From positions 351,348 to 415,347 of the forward strand of contig JH720302.1 of assembly GCA_000231825.2 (NCBI GenBank): DNA of 64,000 nucleotides, in the 5' to 3' direction. Under the pieces are notes generated by a model, which was given only the letters and a program-made list of their open reading frames with translations, ran no database searches and had not been told where the DNA came from. The translations under genes were made by a program, and so were the position numbers. Of this stretch, positions 13,103-26,900 are shown piece by piece (positions within the stretch are counted from its first letter, which is position 1; the number at the start of each line of letters is the position of its first letter). Origin of the DNA: Tetrahymena elliotti 4EA. Taxonomy: Eukaryota > Ciliophora > Oligohymenophorea > Hymenostomatida > Tetrahymenidae.

Positions 13103-16100
13103 TCAAAAATCCTTCTCAACTTCAGTAAAATTTAATGTGGAATTTCTTCCCATTTGTCTATTAATTAGATGCTTTGGAGACATATCATAACCAATTCTAC
13201 TGTTTGAAAAAGCATTTGTTGAAGGCATATTTTGAGGTGTCAGGAATCTTGATATATCTGTAATATGTGATAGTCTTTTTTCTTTTTAAGTTCTTTTAAT
13301 GTACTCAAAAGGTTCTGGTTTACCAGGAGAGTGATTGGGGAATTCTTCTATTTCAATAGCATGAATATCACTATCTAGGTCGCTATCTTATTCGAATTCA
13401 TCATTTTTAATTATTTTATTTAGATTAATAAAGTTTTCAGAAGGTTAAACAAGAATTTTAGGTCTTTTTAGAATTGATTTCTATGCTTTTTCTTAGTTGC
13501 CATTGTTGTTGTTGTTGTTATTAGAATTAGAGTTATTGCTATTGCTAGGAGGAGTATCTGCATTAAATTTTGAAGGGCTAAATTATTGCTATCCTTCTTG
13601 TATACTTACACATTTTATTAAATTGTGTTCTTTGTTAGCATCTGAGCTACCAAGATGGATCATTTAACTAGAGTTTTGCATATAATTTGTGATTGAAATG
13701 TTTCCTTTGCTTCCAAAATTTGATTTTGATTTAATAAATGTGTCTTCAAGATTAAGGCTAAAGGAATTATTGTGAATATTATGATCAGAAATCAGCTTTG
13801 CACTATTCTGTTTGTTAGCATTGCCATTACTTGGACTCTCTTCAGTCTTAGATTTCTATAATTTATAACTAGAATTCATTACTTCATTAACATAAATCTA
13901 GTTGTTTCTTTTATTTTAAATTTATTGTTTGTATTTTTATTTGTTGTCAGCATAAATTGATTCATCAGAAAGCTATTGGCTTTCTTCTTAGATTTGATTA
14001 TCATTTTGAATAGGAATCATAGAACTATATTTATTATCAGTTCTTGCTGCAAATCCATTATCCTCTACAGGTGGTAGAATGGGGATTGAATATCTGTTCT
14101 TATCGCCATGCTTTCCCCAGTAGACAGAGTCTTTGTATTCTAAATCTCTATAAATTTTGAAGCTAATCTAAATAATAACATGCGAATTTTAAAAAATTGA
14201 ATTTTTTTTTGAATAATAAATGTTACCTTTGTTCCTACATCTTTAGTAGATTTAAGAATAATGTCTTGCTGAGGACCTATTTTAGAGAGTATCTGCTTGA
14301 GATTATACAGACCAATTTAAATAGGAGATTAGGCATTGTGTTAGGATTATTAAAGAGTTTTAGGGTTGGGATAGGGAGGCTGGAATGCACTTAAGATACC
14401 TCTACCAGTGTCTACTACTTCAATAGTAGCATAGGGAGATGTGATGTCGGAGCATTTGAGTTTAACAAGGATAGATCCATTTTCTTGAGTGTTAGATATA
14501 GAATTTTCTAAAAGGATCATTAAGATTTATAAGATTCTCTTTTCATCATTTTTAATTTTTTTGAGCTCAGGAGCTTTGTCAATAAAAAGGAGATTAACAT
14601 GTTTTTCTTATGAAAGTTCTGCGTAAACATCGATGGTTTCTTTAATGATCTTTTAATAAAAAAAATGTAAGAAAAATGCATTTTATAGTAATCATTAGAA
14701 GAGATGAGTAACTTAAAAGAAATTGGATTGGACTGGAATTGACTGAAAGTTTTAATTAGAAATAAGAAAGGGTTTTGGTTGATCAGGGAGATTATAAAGT
14801 GTAATAAAATAATATAATAATAATCAAAATCAAAAATTAATGTCCACAAATCTTTATCATAATTAAAAAATGTTTCTTCTCTCCAATAAAAAACCAAACC
14901 GAGGATTTATTAGTTTGTTTGTGAGATTTATCATCAAATTTAAAATTAATTTGAAAAAGAATAGTGGCTGTAATTAAAAAATTACATATGATCTTTCAAT
15001 TATTTAAGTACATCCACAAATAAGCGATGTATTTTAGAATAATAGTGGGAAGTGAGTGAAAGAGCAAGTATAGATAGAATAAATACATTGAGAAAATCAA
15101 AAGTAAATAATTAAAATTTATATTTAAGAAATCAGCCAGCAAGATACCGTGTTTATTTTTTTAGCAATCACTTAATAGCGAGAGCTAAAATTAGTGATTT
15201 AAAAAAAAAGGTATCAATTATTTTATTAATAAATTCTATCTATTTGTTTATTTATTTAAAATCCATCTCTTTTTTTTTGTGTGATTCTAATTAATGGCTA
15301 GAAATATTGTATCATAGTTTGCTTTTATTAAAAATCTTTATTTAGATTTTTGCAAATAAAAAGTTTGTTTATTCACTAGAACTTTTTTAAACAAAAATTT
15401 AGATGAATGGTATCATTAAAGATTCTGAAATTAGTTTACATTTTGTACAATGTTAATATTTTAATGACATTTTTTAGTTTCTGAATTTTGTTTGATGACT
15501 TCAAAGAATGTTCTTAAGATAAATAAACTTAATTTAGATTAGAAGTTATTGGATGGAAACGCTAGCTAATTTCTGCAAATTTGATTAAATTACATTTTTT
15601 TATGTAAAAATTTTACATTTAAGATTTTAACATTGAATGGGTATTTTAAGTCTATTTATTGGTGTTAATTGAAAAGTAGTCACCCAATCTTTCTGATCAA
15701 GTGTAAAAAAATTTGATTAGAATTGAAATGCAAAATGAAAGAAGTATAAAAGATAAATGATGTAAAGAAGAGTAAAATTTGAGATATTCATCACTTTTGT
15801 TGGTGGGTAATATTTAACCAACTTTTTAAATAAATTTATTCAAATTTAAACATCCCACTATATCAATTAATTAATTTATTTTTTGTTTGTTTGTTTGTTT
15901 TTTAGTTAATTTATTTATTGATCTAAATGCTTTTTAGGGGATTAATTGATAAAATAAGTAATTGTGGTTCTAGCACAATAATTTGTGTGTATAGTATTGG
16001 ATCATAAAAATTATTTAGGATTAACTAATATAAAAATTAATAAATTAAACCATTCAATCAAATCAAAATGAAATTTGTAAATGACGATTTGTGAATTGCA

Positions 16101-17631
16101 TGGCAAAAAAACTAGTTTACCAAGAGAAAATCGAAATAATCAAGCAATCAATAAATAAATTCATTGATTTGGATTATTTGATAAAATATATATTTTTATG
16201 TATTATTTATCTGTAAGCCCAAATTACGCTCTGCTTTCATAATAAAATTTTATGAGTAAGTGTTTATTTATTTGTTAATTTGTGTAGAATTACCTTTTTG
16301 ATGTAGAAATCACTCTGGGTTGTCTCATAGTTTTGCTTTTAGAAATCATACAAGTTGTAAAAATCCTGCTGCATCACGGTTGTGATATATCTTAATTTGT
16401 TTATGATCTATTTTGTTTCGAGGAGTGTCCAGCCTTTGTTTCTCCTTCAGTTCGGAGATAATATATTCACTATTTTTTGCATGTTGACCATGCTTTTACG
16501 CAAAATATTTTGTAACAATTTCTACTAATATTTTTAGCAGAATTTCCAATACTAACGTTCTTCGAATTCTTGGCTCACCAAGAGTGTAAATGTAATGGTT
16601 GAATTGGTGGAATTTGATGATACATTGGAAAAATTAATTTCAGATTTTGAAGTTCTCTGTATTGGATTGTCCTATTTTAATGATTGATTTTCTTATTCTG
16701 TAGTCCCCAGTTAAATTATTTCAAGTTCTTCTTGTTCTGTTAATGAAGCTATAATCATTACAGGCTTAATTCCTTTTACATATCTTACTTTGAAAGTGCT
16801 TGAAGCTTAATTCTTTGATTCTAACAGTGAGGTGATTAACTGCTGAAGGAAAGATTTTTTCTTCTTTGATGAAACCCAACAGTTTCTAATATATGGAAGA
16901 GGATCACTACTACCAAAAAATTATTCATTAAATTCATTGCTGCTAATATGAAGCAATTTTATATCAGCTGTTTTTTAGCTGGCTGGGTTGTAGTTTTTAT
17001 CCACTTCTATGATCATCTTTATTTGCTTTTTATTTTGTAAGTATTTGTTTTCAACTTTCTAGCTTATCTATTGTATGTATGTCTTATGATAAATATTTTG
17101 CTTTTCTAATTCCCAATTCAAATAGAATGAGAAAATTCCAATCCCAATTATTATTTCTTAATAATTCTAATCCCACCCTTGGTAAATTAAGGCCACTAGC
17201 CCTATTACACATCCCAAAATGGAAGCTTGCTAACTTCTACTGCATATGATGTTTATACTCCAAATCATTAATATTAAATAGGATAGCGTATCTGATAGCC
17301 AATTATTTCTGCAAATAATTACATATGGTATAATGTAGTAAAGAATAAAAATGGGTGAAAAATCAATATCAACCCTCTTATGAAGGTAAAATCTATCAAA
17401 AATCCAATTAATGAAAAATATTCCAGGTGCTATAAAAAGTAGGTAATTCTAATAATCATGAGGATCATATTTTTTAGAGATGAAATTCCTGATGAGAATA
17501 GTTAAATAAATGAGCGTCATTATCAGCATTCTTATATATTAGAAACTTAAAAGATGCTGATATTACTAGCAGCTATGAGGAGTCATATTAATTATCCTTC
17601 CACACATTCTTTTATAAAATGATTCTCTCAT
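13103..17631 (-). CDS. membrane histidine-kinase-like protein, possibly a pseudogene
   Basis: The model joins, on the minus strand, 17631..16294, 14649..14227 and 14167..13103, for 942 codons including the stop. Introns are 1644 bp (GTAATT...TAAAAG) and 59 bp (GTAACA...TTTAG), both phase 0. The N-terminus has about six membrane spans (residues ~35-190), followed by a coiled linker and a dimerisation-like region. A HATPase_c domain comes next, with N-box 'ILMILLENSISNT', G1 'VVDTGRGI', 'IGLYNLKQIL' and a closing 'GTKISFKIY' formed across the small intron. The last ~350 residues are Asn/Ser/Lys-rich, with no receiver domain seen. Two oddities: no phospho-acceptor His box is visible where 'SHELRTPLN' is expected ('NILRKSMVNMQK' instead), and codon 395 is TGA (16447-16449). 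It could be a pseudokinase, a recent pseudogene, or have an extra intron removing the TGA. Confidence 0.72.
14650..16293 (-). other. 1.6 kb intron inside the histidine-kinase-like gene
   Basis: The upstream exon ends '...ETTQSDFYIKK' and the downstream exon starts 'IIKETIDVYAEL'. Joined, they form the ordinary continuous stretch between the dimerisation region and the ATPase domain of a histidine kinase. The sequence between them has no coding frame and is AT-rich with simple repeats, such as a (TTTG)n run near 15884-15904. It is far longer than the other introns here (59-443 bp). Confidence 0.65.
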
Positions 17632-19689
17632 TTTATCTTGTGCGCAAGTGTTTATTTATTGAGTTCTCTTCACGTTTTAATGTATTTCAATACTCTATAA
17701 CAAAAAAGTCTTGCTATCTCTTTTTGCTTTGTTTTTCTTTAAATTTTAATTTTTTAGAAATTAAAGGATTTATACATAACTTAATTCATTGCTAATTAAC
17801 AATCGCTTGCAAAGCACTAATAAATTAACAAACAGACAAAAAACAAACCAACACACTATCATACATGCATATAAAAAATCAAAATAAAAGAATCAATCAA
17901 TTAATTAATGAATAGATAAAAAACTGCATAGAAACTTGTGCAAATAATATTTTGAATATTTAATTAGAAAAATTGTTATTTGAAATGAGGTTGATACCAA
18001 ACAAAATAAATAGCCAGCCAAATCATATTTTGCATTACAAATGTATTTGTCAAATACTAAAAAGAGAAGCTACCTCTTTCCTTAGTGATAGTTATTCTAC
18101 CTTTTGTAAATTTATTAACAAATGAATTAAAATACTGTCCAGAATACATAATTAAAGAATGAAGAATATCAACATCATTAAAATTTGTTAAATAAAATAT
18201 GTTAAAAAAAAACATAAAAAAATCCCCATTTAAAATAAGAAGAAAATAAATCACCAAACATAAATTTTTATCAATCTAAGGTGTTGATAACTGTAAAAAA
18301 AATTTATTTTTGCAAATTGTAATTAAATTATTCTTATTTGTCATTTATTTAAGATTGGTTTAAATTAGTATCATAAATATTCCAAACAAAATTATCTATT
18401 CTATCTATTTTTAGAATTGAAGAGCAAACAAAAGATATTTCAATCAATTCAAGCAAAATAAATTTTTAATTGCAAAGTAATCTAATTGAAAATAAAATTC
18501 ATTAATTAATTTCGCGTTTGTACTTTGCATGTTTATTTAATTCTTTGGCTGATTGCTAATTAGCTTTTTATCCTACAAATTAAATATTTTTTTGTTTGTC
18601 TAACAACTTTGATCTCATTTCGATTTGTAATATTTAACATTTTAAATGCTTGAAAAATAATTATATATCATTTTTTACAAATTCAAGTTCAGAAAAACTT
18701 AAATCAAATAATTCAACAATAATTTTTTTTGTTTTAACATGAACCCAAAATGCTAAATAATTTTGATCTATAAAAATACAAATTTTGCAGTAATTGTTTT
18801 TTTCTACAACATTACACAAAGTTAAATTTAGATCAAAGAAACATTAAGACAAGTCTTTACAAAATAAATAAGTGTTATCACTCAATTTATTAAAATGAGT
18901 AAATTTACCAAAATTCTTAAATTAAATAATATTTTGCAATTAGAACAGTGGGATAAGAATAAATTTGTTTACTAATATCCTTGAGCTAGAATTTCTGAAT
19001 TCTCAAAAAGGCTAAAAATACATCGAAAAAAAGCTGATTGATAAAATAGACAAATTATGAAATTCTTAAATCTGATTTTGCCTGAAAAAGAAAGTAAAAA
19101 TTATCAGTAGAAACGAAGTAAAAAGGTAATACTGATTAATTAATTTATTATTAATCTAAGTAATAAACTCTTAGAAGTTTAAATTATTCTTTCAACTTAT
19201 CTTTATAAAAAGAAGTATTTATGCAATAATTGATATTTATGTGATTGATTATTTGATTTGATTTCTATTTAATTTGGCTTGTTTGATAAAAATAAACACA
19301 TTCTTTCTATTCTATAAAACTTGAATAAAATTTGCCTTTCTAGTGGACGAATTTATAATTTCAAACTTTCTATTTAGATTAAAATTTAAATAATATAATT
19401 TATTCAAGATTTTCACTCTTACTTTGAACAACATCATAATATTTATTTATGTATCATTGATATACACCATTAATATAAATATAATATATTACGCACCATT
19501 AATAAATATTTTTATTTTGACTCCTTTTTTGAAGACTTTATTTATTTAAGAAAAATAGAATGCATTTATAATTTACTCAATATTATAAGATTAAATCTCT
19601 ACAATTTTGTATATTTTAGGATATATTTTATGAACATTATGTTTAATTTTTTATTTGTTTCTTTTTATTCATTTTTATTTTAAAAAAAA
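17632..19689. other. AT-rich intergenic spacer
   Basis: This lies upstream of the histidine-kinase-like gene and downstream of the coiled-coil gene. Short open stretches exist (for example an ATG at 18895 open for 29 codons), but none extends or resembles a protein family. I see no RNA gene. Confidence 0.55.
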
Positions 19690-22600
19690 TCAAACTTATG
19701 CCTCTTCCTCTGGTTTATTTTGTTAATTTTCATCGTCATTATTACTTTCATCTACTAATTCATTGATTGATGGGGGTTGCATTGTATTATTGAATTGAGC
19801 TGAAAGATTGTTATTTGCTGCCATTTGTTATTTAAGCTCATTGAAAATGTTTGTATCAATATTGCTGCTGGAAAGAATATTGTTTAAGTATTTGTTTTTC
19901 TATTTATTTTTGATCAAGTTACTTGGTACATACATCTTCTATGTCATGCCAAACATAGCCTTACGATTGTTGTCTAAATTCATCAATTACTAAAGCTATT
20001 CTTATAAAGATTTAGAATTATTTTTGTAGGTATCTACTATCTTTTCAAGCTTTTACATAGATTAATTTCTTAATTAAATCTTTTCTGTCTCTGATACAGT
20101 TTAAGAAGAGAAAAGATTGTATTTTTTTTCAGGTTTTAAGATTTGAATTATTTAACCATTTTCATCTTTGATATACTCCTAACTTTTAATTTTTTTACCC
20201 CAGACTTGCTTATCTTATTTGAGTAAGTTTTATAATATTTTTTCAGGGGAGGAAGCTTTAGATCTGCTTCTTTTATTTATCTTAAAATTAAGTTGTCTTT
20301 TTGTTTAATCAAGAATCTCTTTAACATATTTTGATTTATATTCTTTTGGGCCCAAATGCTCAGCATACTACTATTTAAGTATTTTATGCTTGTATTTTAA
20401 TTCCTGCTCTCCTTCTTTAAGATCTTTTTAAAATGATTTGCTTTACTCTATTTGAGTTTTACAACTCTTCTAAATGCTTTTATATTTGTTAAACACATCA
20501 GTGCCATGCATTTAACTTATTTTTTTATCATAAACTTCTTCTTGCTCAGGATTAATGAGTAGAGATCTTTGCTTTTCAAGACTTAAAAAATCAGCTTTTT
20601 TCTCCTCTAAGTTATTCCATGAAAAGGGGTGGTGCTAATGATGAGAATATGGGATCTTAATTTGACTTGAACTTGTTGGCTTTTTTTGCTTTTCCTCTAA
20701 TTATTATAATTCTTTCATGCTAAGTAGGGGGGTCTCGTCTTTATGAAGATTAAGAATCCTCTTTTCATAGATTTCATGAAGAGCATATTTATTTATTTTT
20801 TTATATTTAAAGAGATCATTCTCGTTATAGATTTTATTACGAATTAATGGTTTTTCAAAAACTTCATCTGACTGCTGTGAATTTACTTTGTCAGCAGATT
20901 TAGAGTTTTTTTTACCATAAATTTCTGGAATCATAGATTTTCTCTTTTTCTTATCTCTACTAGAGTATTGATCGTTTTTATTATTCCCTCTAGAACTCAC
21001 AGTGTCTTATCTGGATCCATTATTTTTACTTTGATTATCACTATCTTCTTCTTCTTCTTCATCACTCTATGTTTCATGCAGGTTTTTATCTGTTTTAGAA
21101 TCACTTTGCAATTTGATTTGCTTTTTGTCTTCATTTATTGCTTATTCATTATTTGAATTTTCATCAATTACTTCATTTTAACTTAAATTTTCAATTTAAA
21201 TAACTTTAGACTATCTCCTTTTTGCAATACTAAGGTTTTCTGATGAAACAAGTGTTGTTAATCTTTTAATTATTCCTTATTTATTTGATTTTGCTGAATT
21301 TATTTTAGATGGAGATTCTCCTGTCTGCATGTTGCTCGTTGTTGATAAAATATTCTAATCAGAATTTAAATTATTATTCGACTCTTATTGAATGCTTTAA
21401 TTATTTTAAAAATTAAATGATCCATTCACTGTTGCTTAAGTTTTTAAAGGTGAAATAACATCTTTAACACTCATCTAATATAATTACAATTAATTCTCAT
21501 TCAGTGAAATATTATTATTACTTTTTTTAAGAACTGATTTTAAAGGTGTTGCACCAACACTATTTTTAGCTTATAGTAATTAGTATTCATCTTTGCTTTC
21601 TTGCTATCCTTAAATATTTATAGCTACTTTTTTAAGTTTTTCCTCATTTACTTTACCCATAACTTAATCCAGACTTGCCTTCCTCAAGTTTAAATTAGAT
21701 GAAACATGATTTGATTTTGAATGTTTTTATGCTTGACTATTACTTTCTTTTACATTAAATGAACCCACTGTGTAATTCATTTAGTTAAATTTAGATTTCT
21801 ATTCTTAATTATTAGAGAATAAAGAAGTAGAAGCAGATGATTTGCTGTTTTTATCAGAAAGCATGTATTCCTTCTGAGGAGTACTAGCCGTATCTTATGG
21901 ATGAGAAGATAAATTAAATGAAACATTTGATTTTAATCTCTTTTCTCCATTAAATTAATGATTCCCATTTAGAGTTTATGAGTCATTAGCACTTAAAATT
22001 GATGTCTTCTTAGACTAACTCATAGTGCTTAAGTTATCAAAAATAGATTAATGTCTAAATTGAGATACTGATAGCTAAGTGCTAGGAGAATTAACGGTAT
22101 CTCTACTCCCCCTCTTTTTATTAGCTTTATTAGGAGTACTCCCATTTAATTCATGTTAAAGCATCATAAACTATTGTTCTCTCAAAGTCAAATTATGTTA
22201 TTTAACCTAATTCTGTTAGTTCTTCTAATTTTAATTGAAATTAAAAATAGAACTTCTTAAATCCTTTTTGGTGCCTCTTTCTTCAGAATCATTTTGTTCC
22301 ATCAAGTTGTTTAGACTTAATTTCTCCAAACTCTTTGAATGCAATTACTATTACTCTAGCACCTACTAAAAAATAGGCTGATTGATTTATTTTGGTAAAA
22401 CACCTATTTTTGTTAAAATATTTTTTCAATTTTTTATGTTGAAATTAAATATCAAACAACTCAAAAAATATCTAAAAATTGTTTAGAAAACAAAAAGACA
22501 AAAAACCAGAAATAAATATTAAATTTCAGTTTTTTTTCTTTTATCTTTGATTTAAAAATCTAGACAGAATTATTTGTCTATTTGTAAATTTTCAGTCCTC

Positions 22601-23928
22601 TTTAAAACGAAAATAATACTGGCTGAAAATAAAAAAATAAGCCAAAATACTTTTCATTATATTATTGAAAATATATTTCTAAAAATGTTGAAATACTTAC
22701 TGTAATGTATAAATGGGTTTAAATTATTGTGAGAGTGTCTTCTTTGCAGCTCCTCTAGTTATAATTCGCTTTCTTAACTCTATAGATTATGAGCTAAGCC
22801 TGGTTATAGATATGGACTATAGTGGTTATTAACCATGTTAGAGGTTTAGTTTTTACTAACAATGTGATGATCTATCCTTGGAGATCGAGGTGAAATCATT
22901 CTAATATGCTGTAAGGAAACAGGATTGTTTATGTTACGAAGAGAAGAAACGTTTTTTTGAGTGTTATCTTGATGATTTTAGTCTTCATTTTGGGTACCTT
23001 CTTCATTCTCATAAATCAAGTTAATAGACTTAGTTGAATTTCCTGGTTAATTTTGCATTTTTTCTAAAGACATCTAAATGTGATGTATTTTATCTTGGAT
23101 TTCTTAGTTTTCTAAAATAACTTTCATGTCTTATTCAAACAGTTTACGCTTTATTCTGTCGCTACCAAATTTTTATATTTCGTTCATTATCATTTGATTT
23201 TATCTTCTTTGCTCCACCTCCATCTCATTAACAATGTAACCCTTCTTTTTTGAAAGCTTCTCAATGTGCCCTTCTGACTTATTTTTATTTCTTCTATCTG
23301 CCGCTTTCTACCTTTGCTACTAATGATGCTTTTCCACTATTTCTTCAATATTCTTGCACTCTTATAATGCTTTCTTTATGGAAGGATCACCTGATTTTTT
23401 TACCTATTCATATTCAACTAATCTCCTCTTAATTCTAGCTTCATTTTTATCTATACTTTTAAGCAAATACCTATGCTCTGGTTTAAGCATATGATTAAGC
23501 TTAGTCATTTAATCTTCTAACTTCTTTCCATAATATTTATTAAAATAATGTAAAGTCCCATCATATAACTGAACCATAGACCAAAAATTGTCTTCCATCG
23601 AATCTACCACATCTTATCTCTTATTAACAATGTGGATATAATCATTCAAAACTCTTCTATTTATAAGAACTTTATCATTAATAGTGACCTTTTATCCTCC
23701 AAAATCAACCTTCTTTACTCTTAACTAAAAAACCTTTGATCTTATATTGGTATAATTCTTAGCATGAAAATTTTCTTCGTACTCTCTCACATTTTATTTG
23801 TTCTCTATTTTTTAAAACTTTTTCATCTGCTTTTCTTATTGCCTCCTAAACTTCATTTATTCAGCAAATTCAATTCTAGCAGGAGATTCGCTCTCTCCTT
23901 CGTAATCTGCGCCTAGTGCTAGCAGCAT
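19690..23928 (-). CDS. 1313-aa Gln/Lys/Ser-rich coiled-coil protein, unknown function
   Basis: The minus-strand model joins 23928..22701 and 22403..19690 around a 297-bp phase-1 intron (GTAAGT...AAATAG). Both exons were read codon by codon with no internal TGA. An in-frame TGA directly precedes the ATG, fixing the start. Residues ~20-300 are a highly charged helical, coiled-coil-like region rich in Lys/Glu/Gln. The middle is a long Ser/Asn/Gln-rich low-complexity linker with an acidic cluster ('SDEEEEEDSD'). The C-terminal third is again Lys/Glu/Gln-rich and helical, ending '...NKPEEEAQV'. There is no signal peptide or membrane span. I recognise no domain. Such proteins in ciliates are often cytoskeletal or basal-body associated, but nothing in the sequence shows that here. 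Confidence 0.85.
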
Positions 23929-26900
23929 TCAAGATACAATTTCAATTAATATTCAGCTTATAATATAAAGACTGGTGTTTAAATATTTGTTAGTTAGTCT
24001 TATATATTTGATTTATTTTGTAATATCTAAAATCAATGCTAAAAAAGATTTATGATTTGAGTTATAGTATGAATGTTAAAGTAATGAGTATTAACAAATA
24101 ATCTTAATTTGTGGCATAAAAACTTATTTTTGTTAATCTTTTTCATTTTCAATTAAAAATTATTGATTAAAAATAGCGAGAGTATAAAATGCCACTGGAT
24201 TTTATGGAATCTACATTAATTTCTTTGCTAACTTAATATTTATATTTAATTATATAAAAATTATCATTCCATAAATATTTACTTTAAACAGTCTCAATAA
24301 TTTCTACATCTCTTTTATTTATTTATTACTTTTTTATATATGCAAAATATCACACTATTTTAAGATGTAATAGTGTTTATTAGTGATAAAATGAATAAAA
24401 ACATAAAAAGAATGATAAATAAAAATTAAAAAATTATTTGTAAATATTTTACTGGTTTTTTTAATTTTTGAGAAAAATAATTAAATCTTACAATGAAGAA
24501 ATAATCAGTAAATATTACAATAAAAAAAGTATTAATTACTTTCTGAGGTATTATCACGTAAGCTTTTGGAAAAAAGTATATTTATCTCAAAAATTTAATA
24601 TATATTAAAAATATTTCTTTTCTCTTTAAACTAAAATAAACTTTAAATTAGAAAACTTAATTTAAATAGTGTAACAATTATTTGTTTTTAAGTAAAGAAT
24701 ACATTTTTGTTTCACAATTATCTTCAAATTCTTGATTGTTTCTTTATTATTGCACAAAAAGAATTTGATTTGATCAGATAATAAAAAAAAAATATTTTTA
24801 AAAATTATCAGATTTTTTTAAGGTACCTATATTGAATCCAAAAAAAACAAATTCTAGCTTGAAACAAAAAACTTTAGGTAGCTTTTATGAGAGTTTCTTT
24901 AATAATTATTTAATTTTAAATTCTTTTTCGATATAAAATATTAATGATTGTAAAATTAACTTTTTTCAACAGTAAATAACAGCATGAAATAAGGATTTAA
25001 TTTTGTTTAAATTAATAATAAATGTTTTTGAAATTATTTTATTTTATAATAGAGATATTATTTTTTGATAATTTGTGAAAAGGAAAGATTAATTATTATG
25101 AATTTAGATTCTTTCAAGCAAATAGTTTATTTTAATAGATTTAGTTTTATCAAAATAAAAACTAAATTTTTATAATTAGATTTGACATTCCTACATAATA
25201 ATTGTGGTTAATATAAGTTTGCTCATTAAATAATAATATCCAAGATTACTTTCTAATTTTATCACTTAACAACCAAAGATAACTTTTATTTTAGTCAGAG
25301 TTTTGTTTCTCACTATCTATTCTTTCTCTTATTTACATCCAGGAATTTTATATTTTGACTTTTTGATTTTTTGACATCATAGGTAGTGATTCTATCTAAA
25401 AATTAAAATTATTTGTCAAAATATAAAAATATGTTCTGCTTAAAGAAAGCCATCTAATTTAAGGGTAATAAATACAAATATTATTAGTTTTGGACTAATT
25501 TTAGTATAAAAAATTTTCATCATACAAATTAATTGAAAGTTTTAATTAATATTTTTATTATCTCTTCATTTTAGTTTTAATGTTTCTATTTTTTTCTTTC
25601 AAGAGAGTACTTATTGACTAATCTGTATCAAAAATTTAAATCCATCACAAAATAATTTTTTTTAGATAAAAAGGAGGGAAATTTAGAGTTAAGTACTTCT
25701 AATAAAATAGAAAATTAATTTTAATAGAATTTTAAAGATGAAAGAAAAACTTATTTTACAAGTGCTTACTTAGTGTTTGATGAATATATTGATATGCTTT
25801 TCATTTACTAAATATTGGCTTAGTTTTTAATTAAATTGAATTTGAAGAATACTATTCATAACAACTAGATAATACAAGAAGTAAAATTATAATTAAGTTA
25901 GGCTAGTTATTCAAAAATGGAATTTGTAAACCAAAATTAAAACTTATTTTTTAATTTATTTCGTTTTTGATTGATGAATATATTCATAAACTCCAATGGA
26001 GTAAAAATATGTACATCCTCTAACTATTAAACTCAACAAATATGATTACTAAATTAATATGTTTGTTTGTGTTTTCTTACTGTATGTAGTTTAAATTTAA
26101 TTAAAATTTATTTATGATTAAACTGATTATAGTAAGAGTAATTACTAAGAAAAAAATTATAAAATTTTAGATTTTCTTAAAGAAAAGTAAATTAATCTCT
26201 TAAATTGTGGAAACCTTGAAGTAAAACATTAGAGTTTAATTTACAATTCCAATCAGAATTATTAGTCTGATTTCAATCTTTAAATGAAATATAATAAATA
26301 AGCAAGGTTGATAAAGAATTTCTTAAGGTTAATTCAATCTAAAATGGACAAATATTTCTTAAAATTTTTTACAAAAAAACTTTATTGAAATTTATGAAAT
26401 CTTTTGAGAACATAAAAAATATCATATTTAAAAAACATACTGAGTAAGGGATAAAATTTATGTTGATCAGTTATTTAAACATTTAAATTTTTTAATCATT
26501 TAAATAAAAAGCTGTAAGGATTTACTAGTTAAAAATAAAATTAACTTTTATTTATTGTTTATTTGTGAATGAATAAATGAATGGAAAAATGAGTATTAAT
26601 ATTTTTTCAAATACTTAAAATCACATAAATTATTTTGGAGATTTTGAGATGGGAGATTAATTTTAAAAACAATTTCTTCTTTAAAAAAATACTGAATTCA
26701 ATTTAAAATTAGGTTTTGTTAAAATAGCAGAATGATTAGTCTAATTTAGAAAACTAAACAATTTGAAATTATAAATAGATAAACTTTCCTCTCTCTTTTT
26801 TCAAACAAACAAAACTTCTTATTATTTATTCGATCTCCTGCTCAAGATTTAAAATTCCAGTTTACCCTCAAAAAAGAGAAGAAATTAAAGACTATTAAAT

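Noticed and set aside
14520..14897. 125-aa minus-strand standard-code frame
   Set aside because: It overlaps the histidine-kinase ATPase exon in another frame and runs into the long intron; it has no family features, while the ciliate-code frame gives a clear HATPase domain.
14885..14901. Sequence resembling the Tetrahymena chromosome-breakage motif ('aaaaccaaaccga'; similar at about 47108)
   Set aside because: It does not match the conserved 15-bp core, and there is no adjacent telomere repeat.
15884..15904. (TTTG)n run
   Set aside because: An ordinary simple repeat inside a long intron, with no further structure.
16370..16640. Alternative open frame overlapping the histidine-kinase-like exon (about 90 codons, containing 'YTLGEPRIRRTLVLE')
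   Set aside because: It lacks a start and usable splice partners, and meets several TGA. The main frame uses TAA/TAG Gln codons in the normal way and continues on both sides.
18895..18984. ATG-started plus-strand ORF of 29 codons with coding-like start
   Set aside because: It ends at TGA after 29 codons. Neighbouring frames could extend it only with unsupported shifts.
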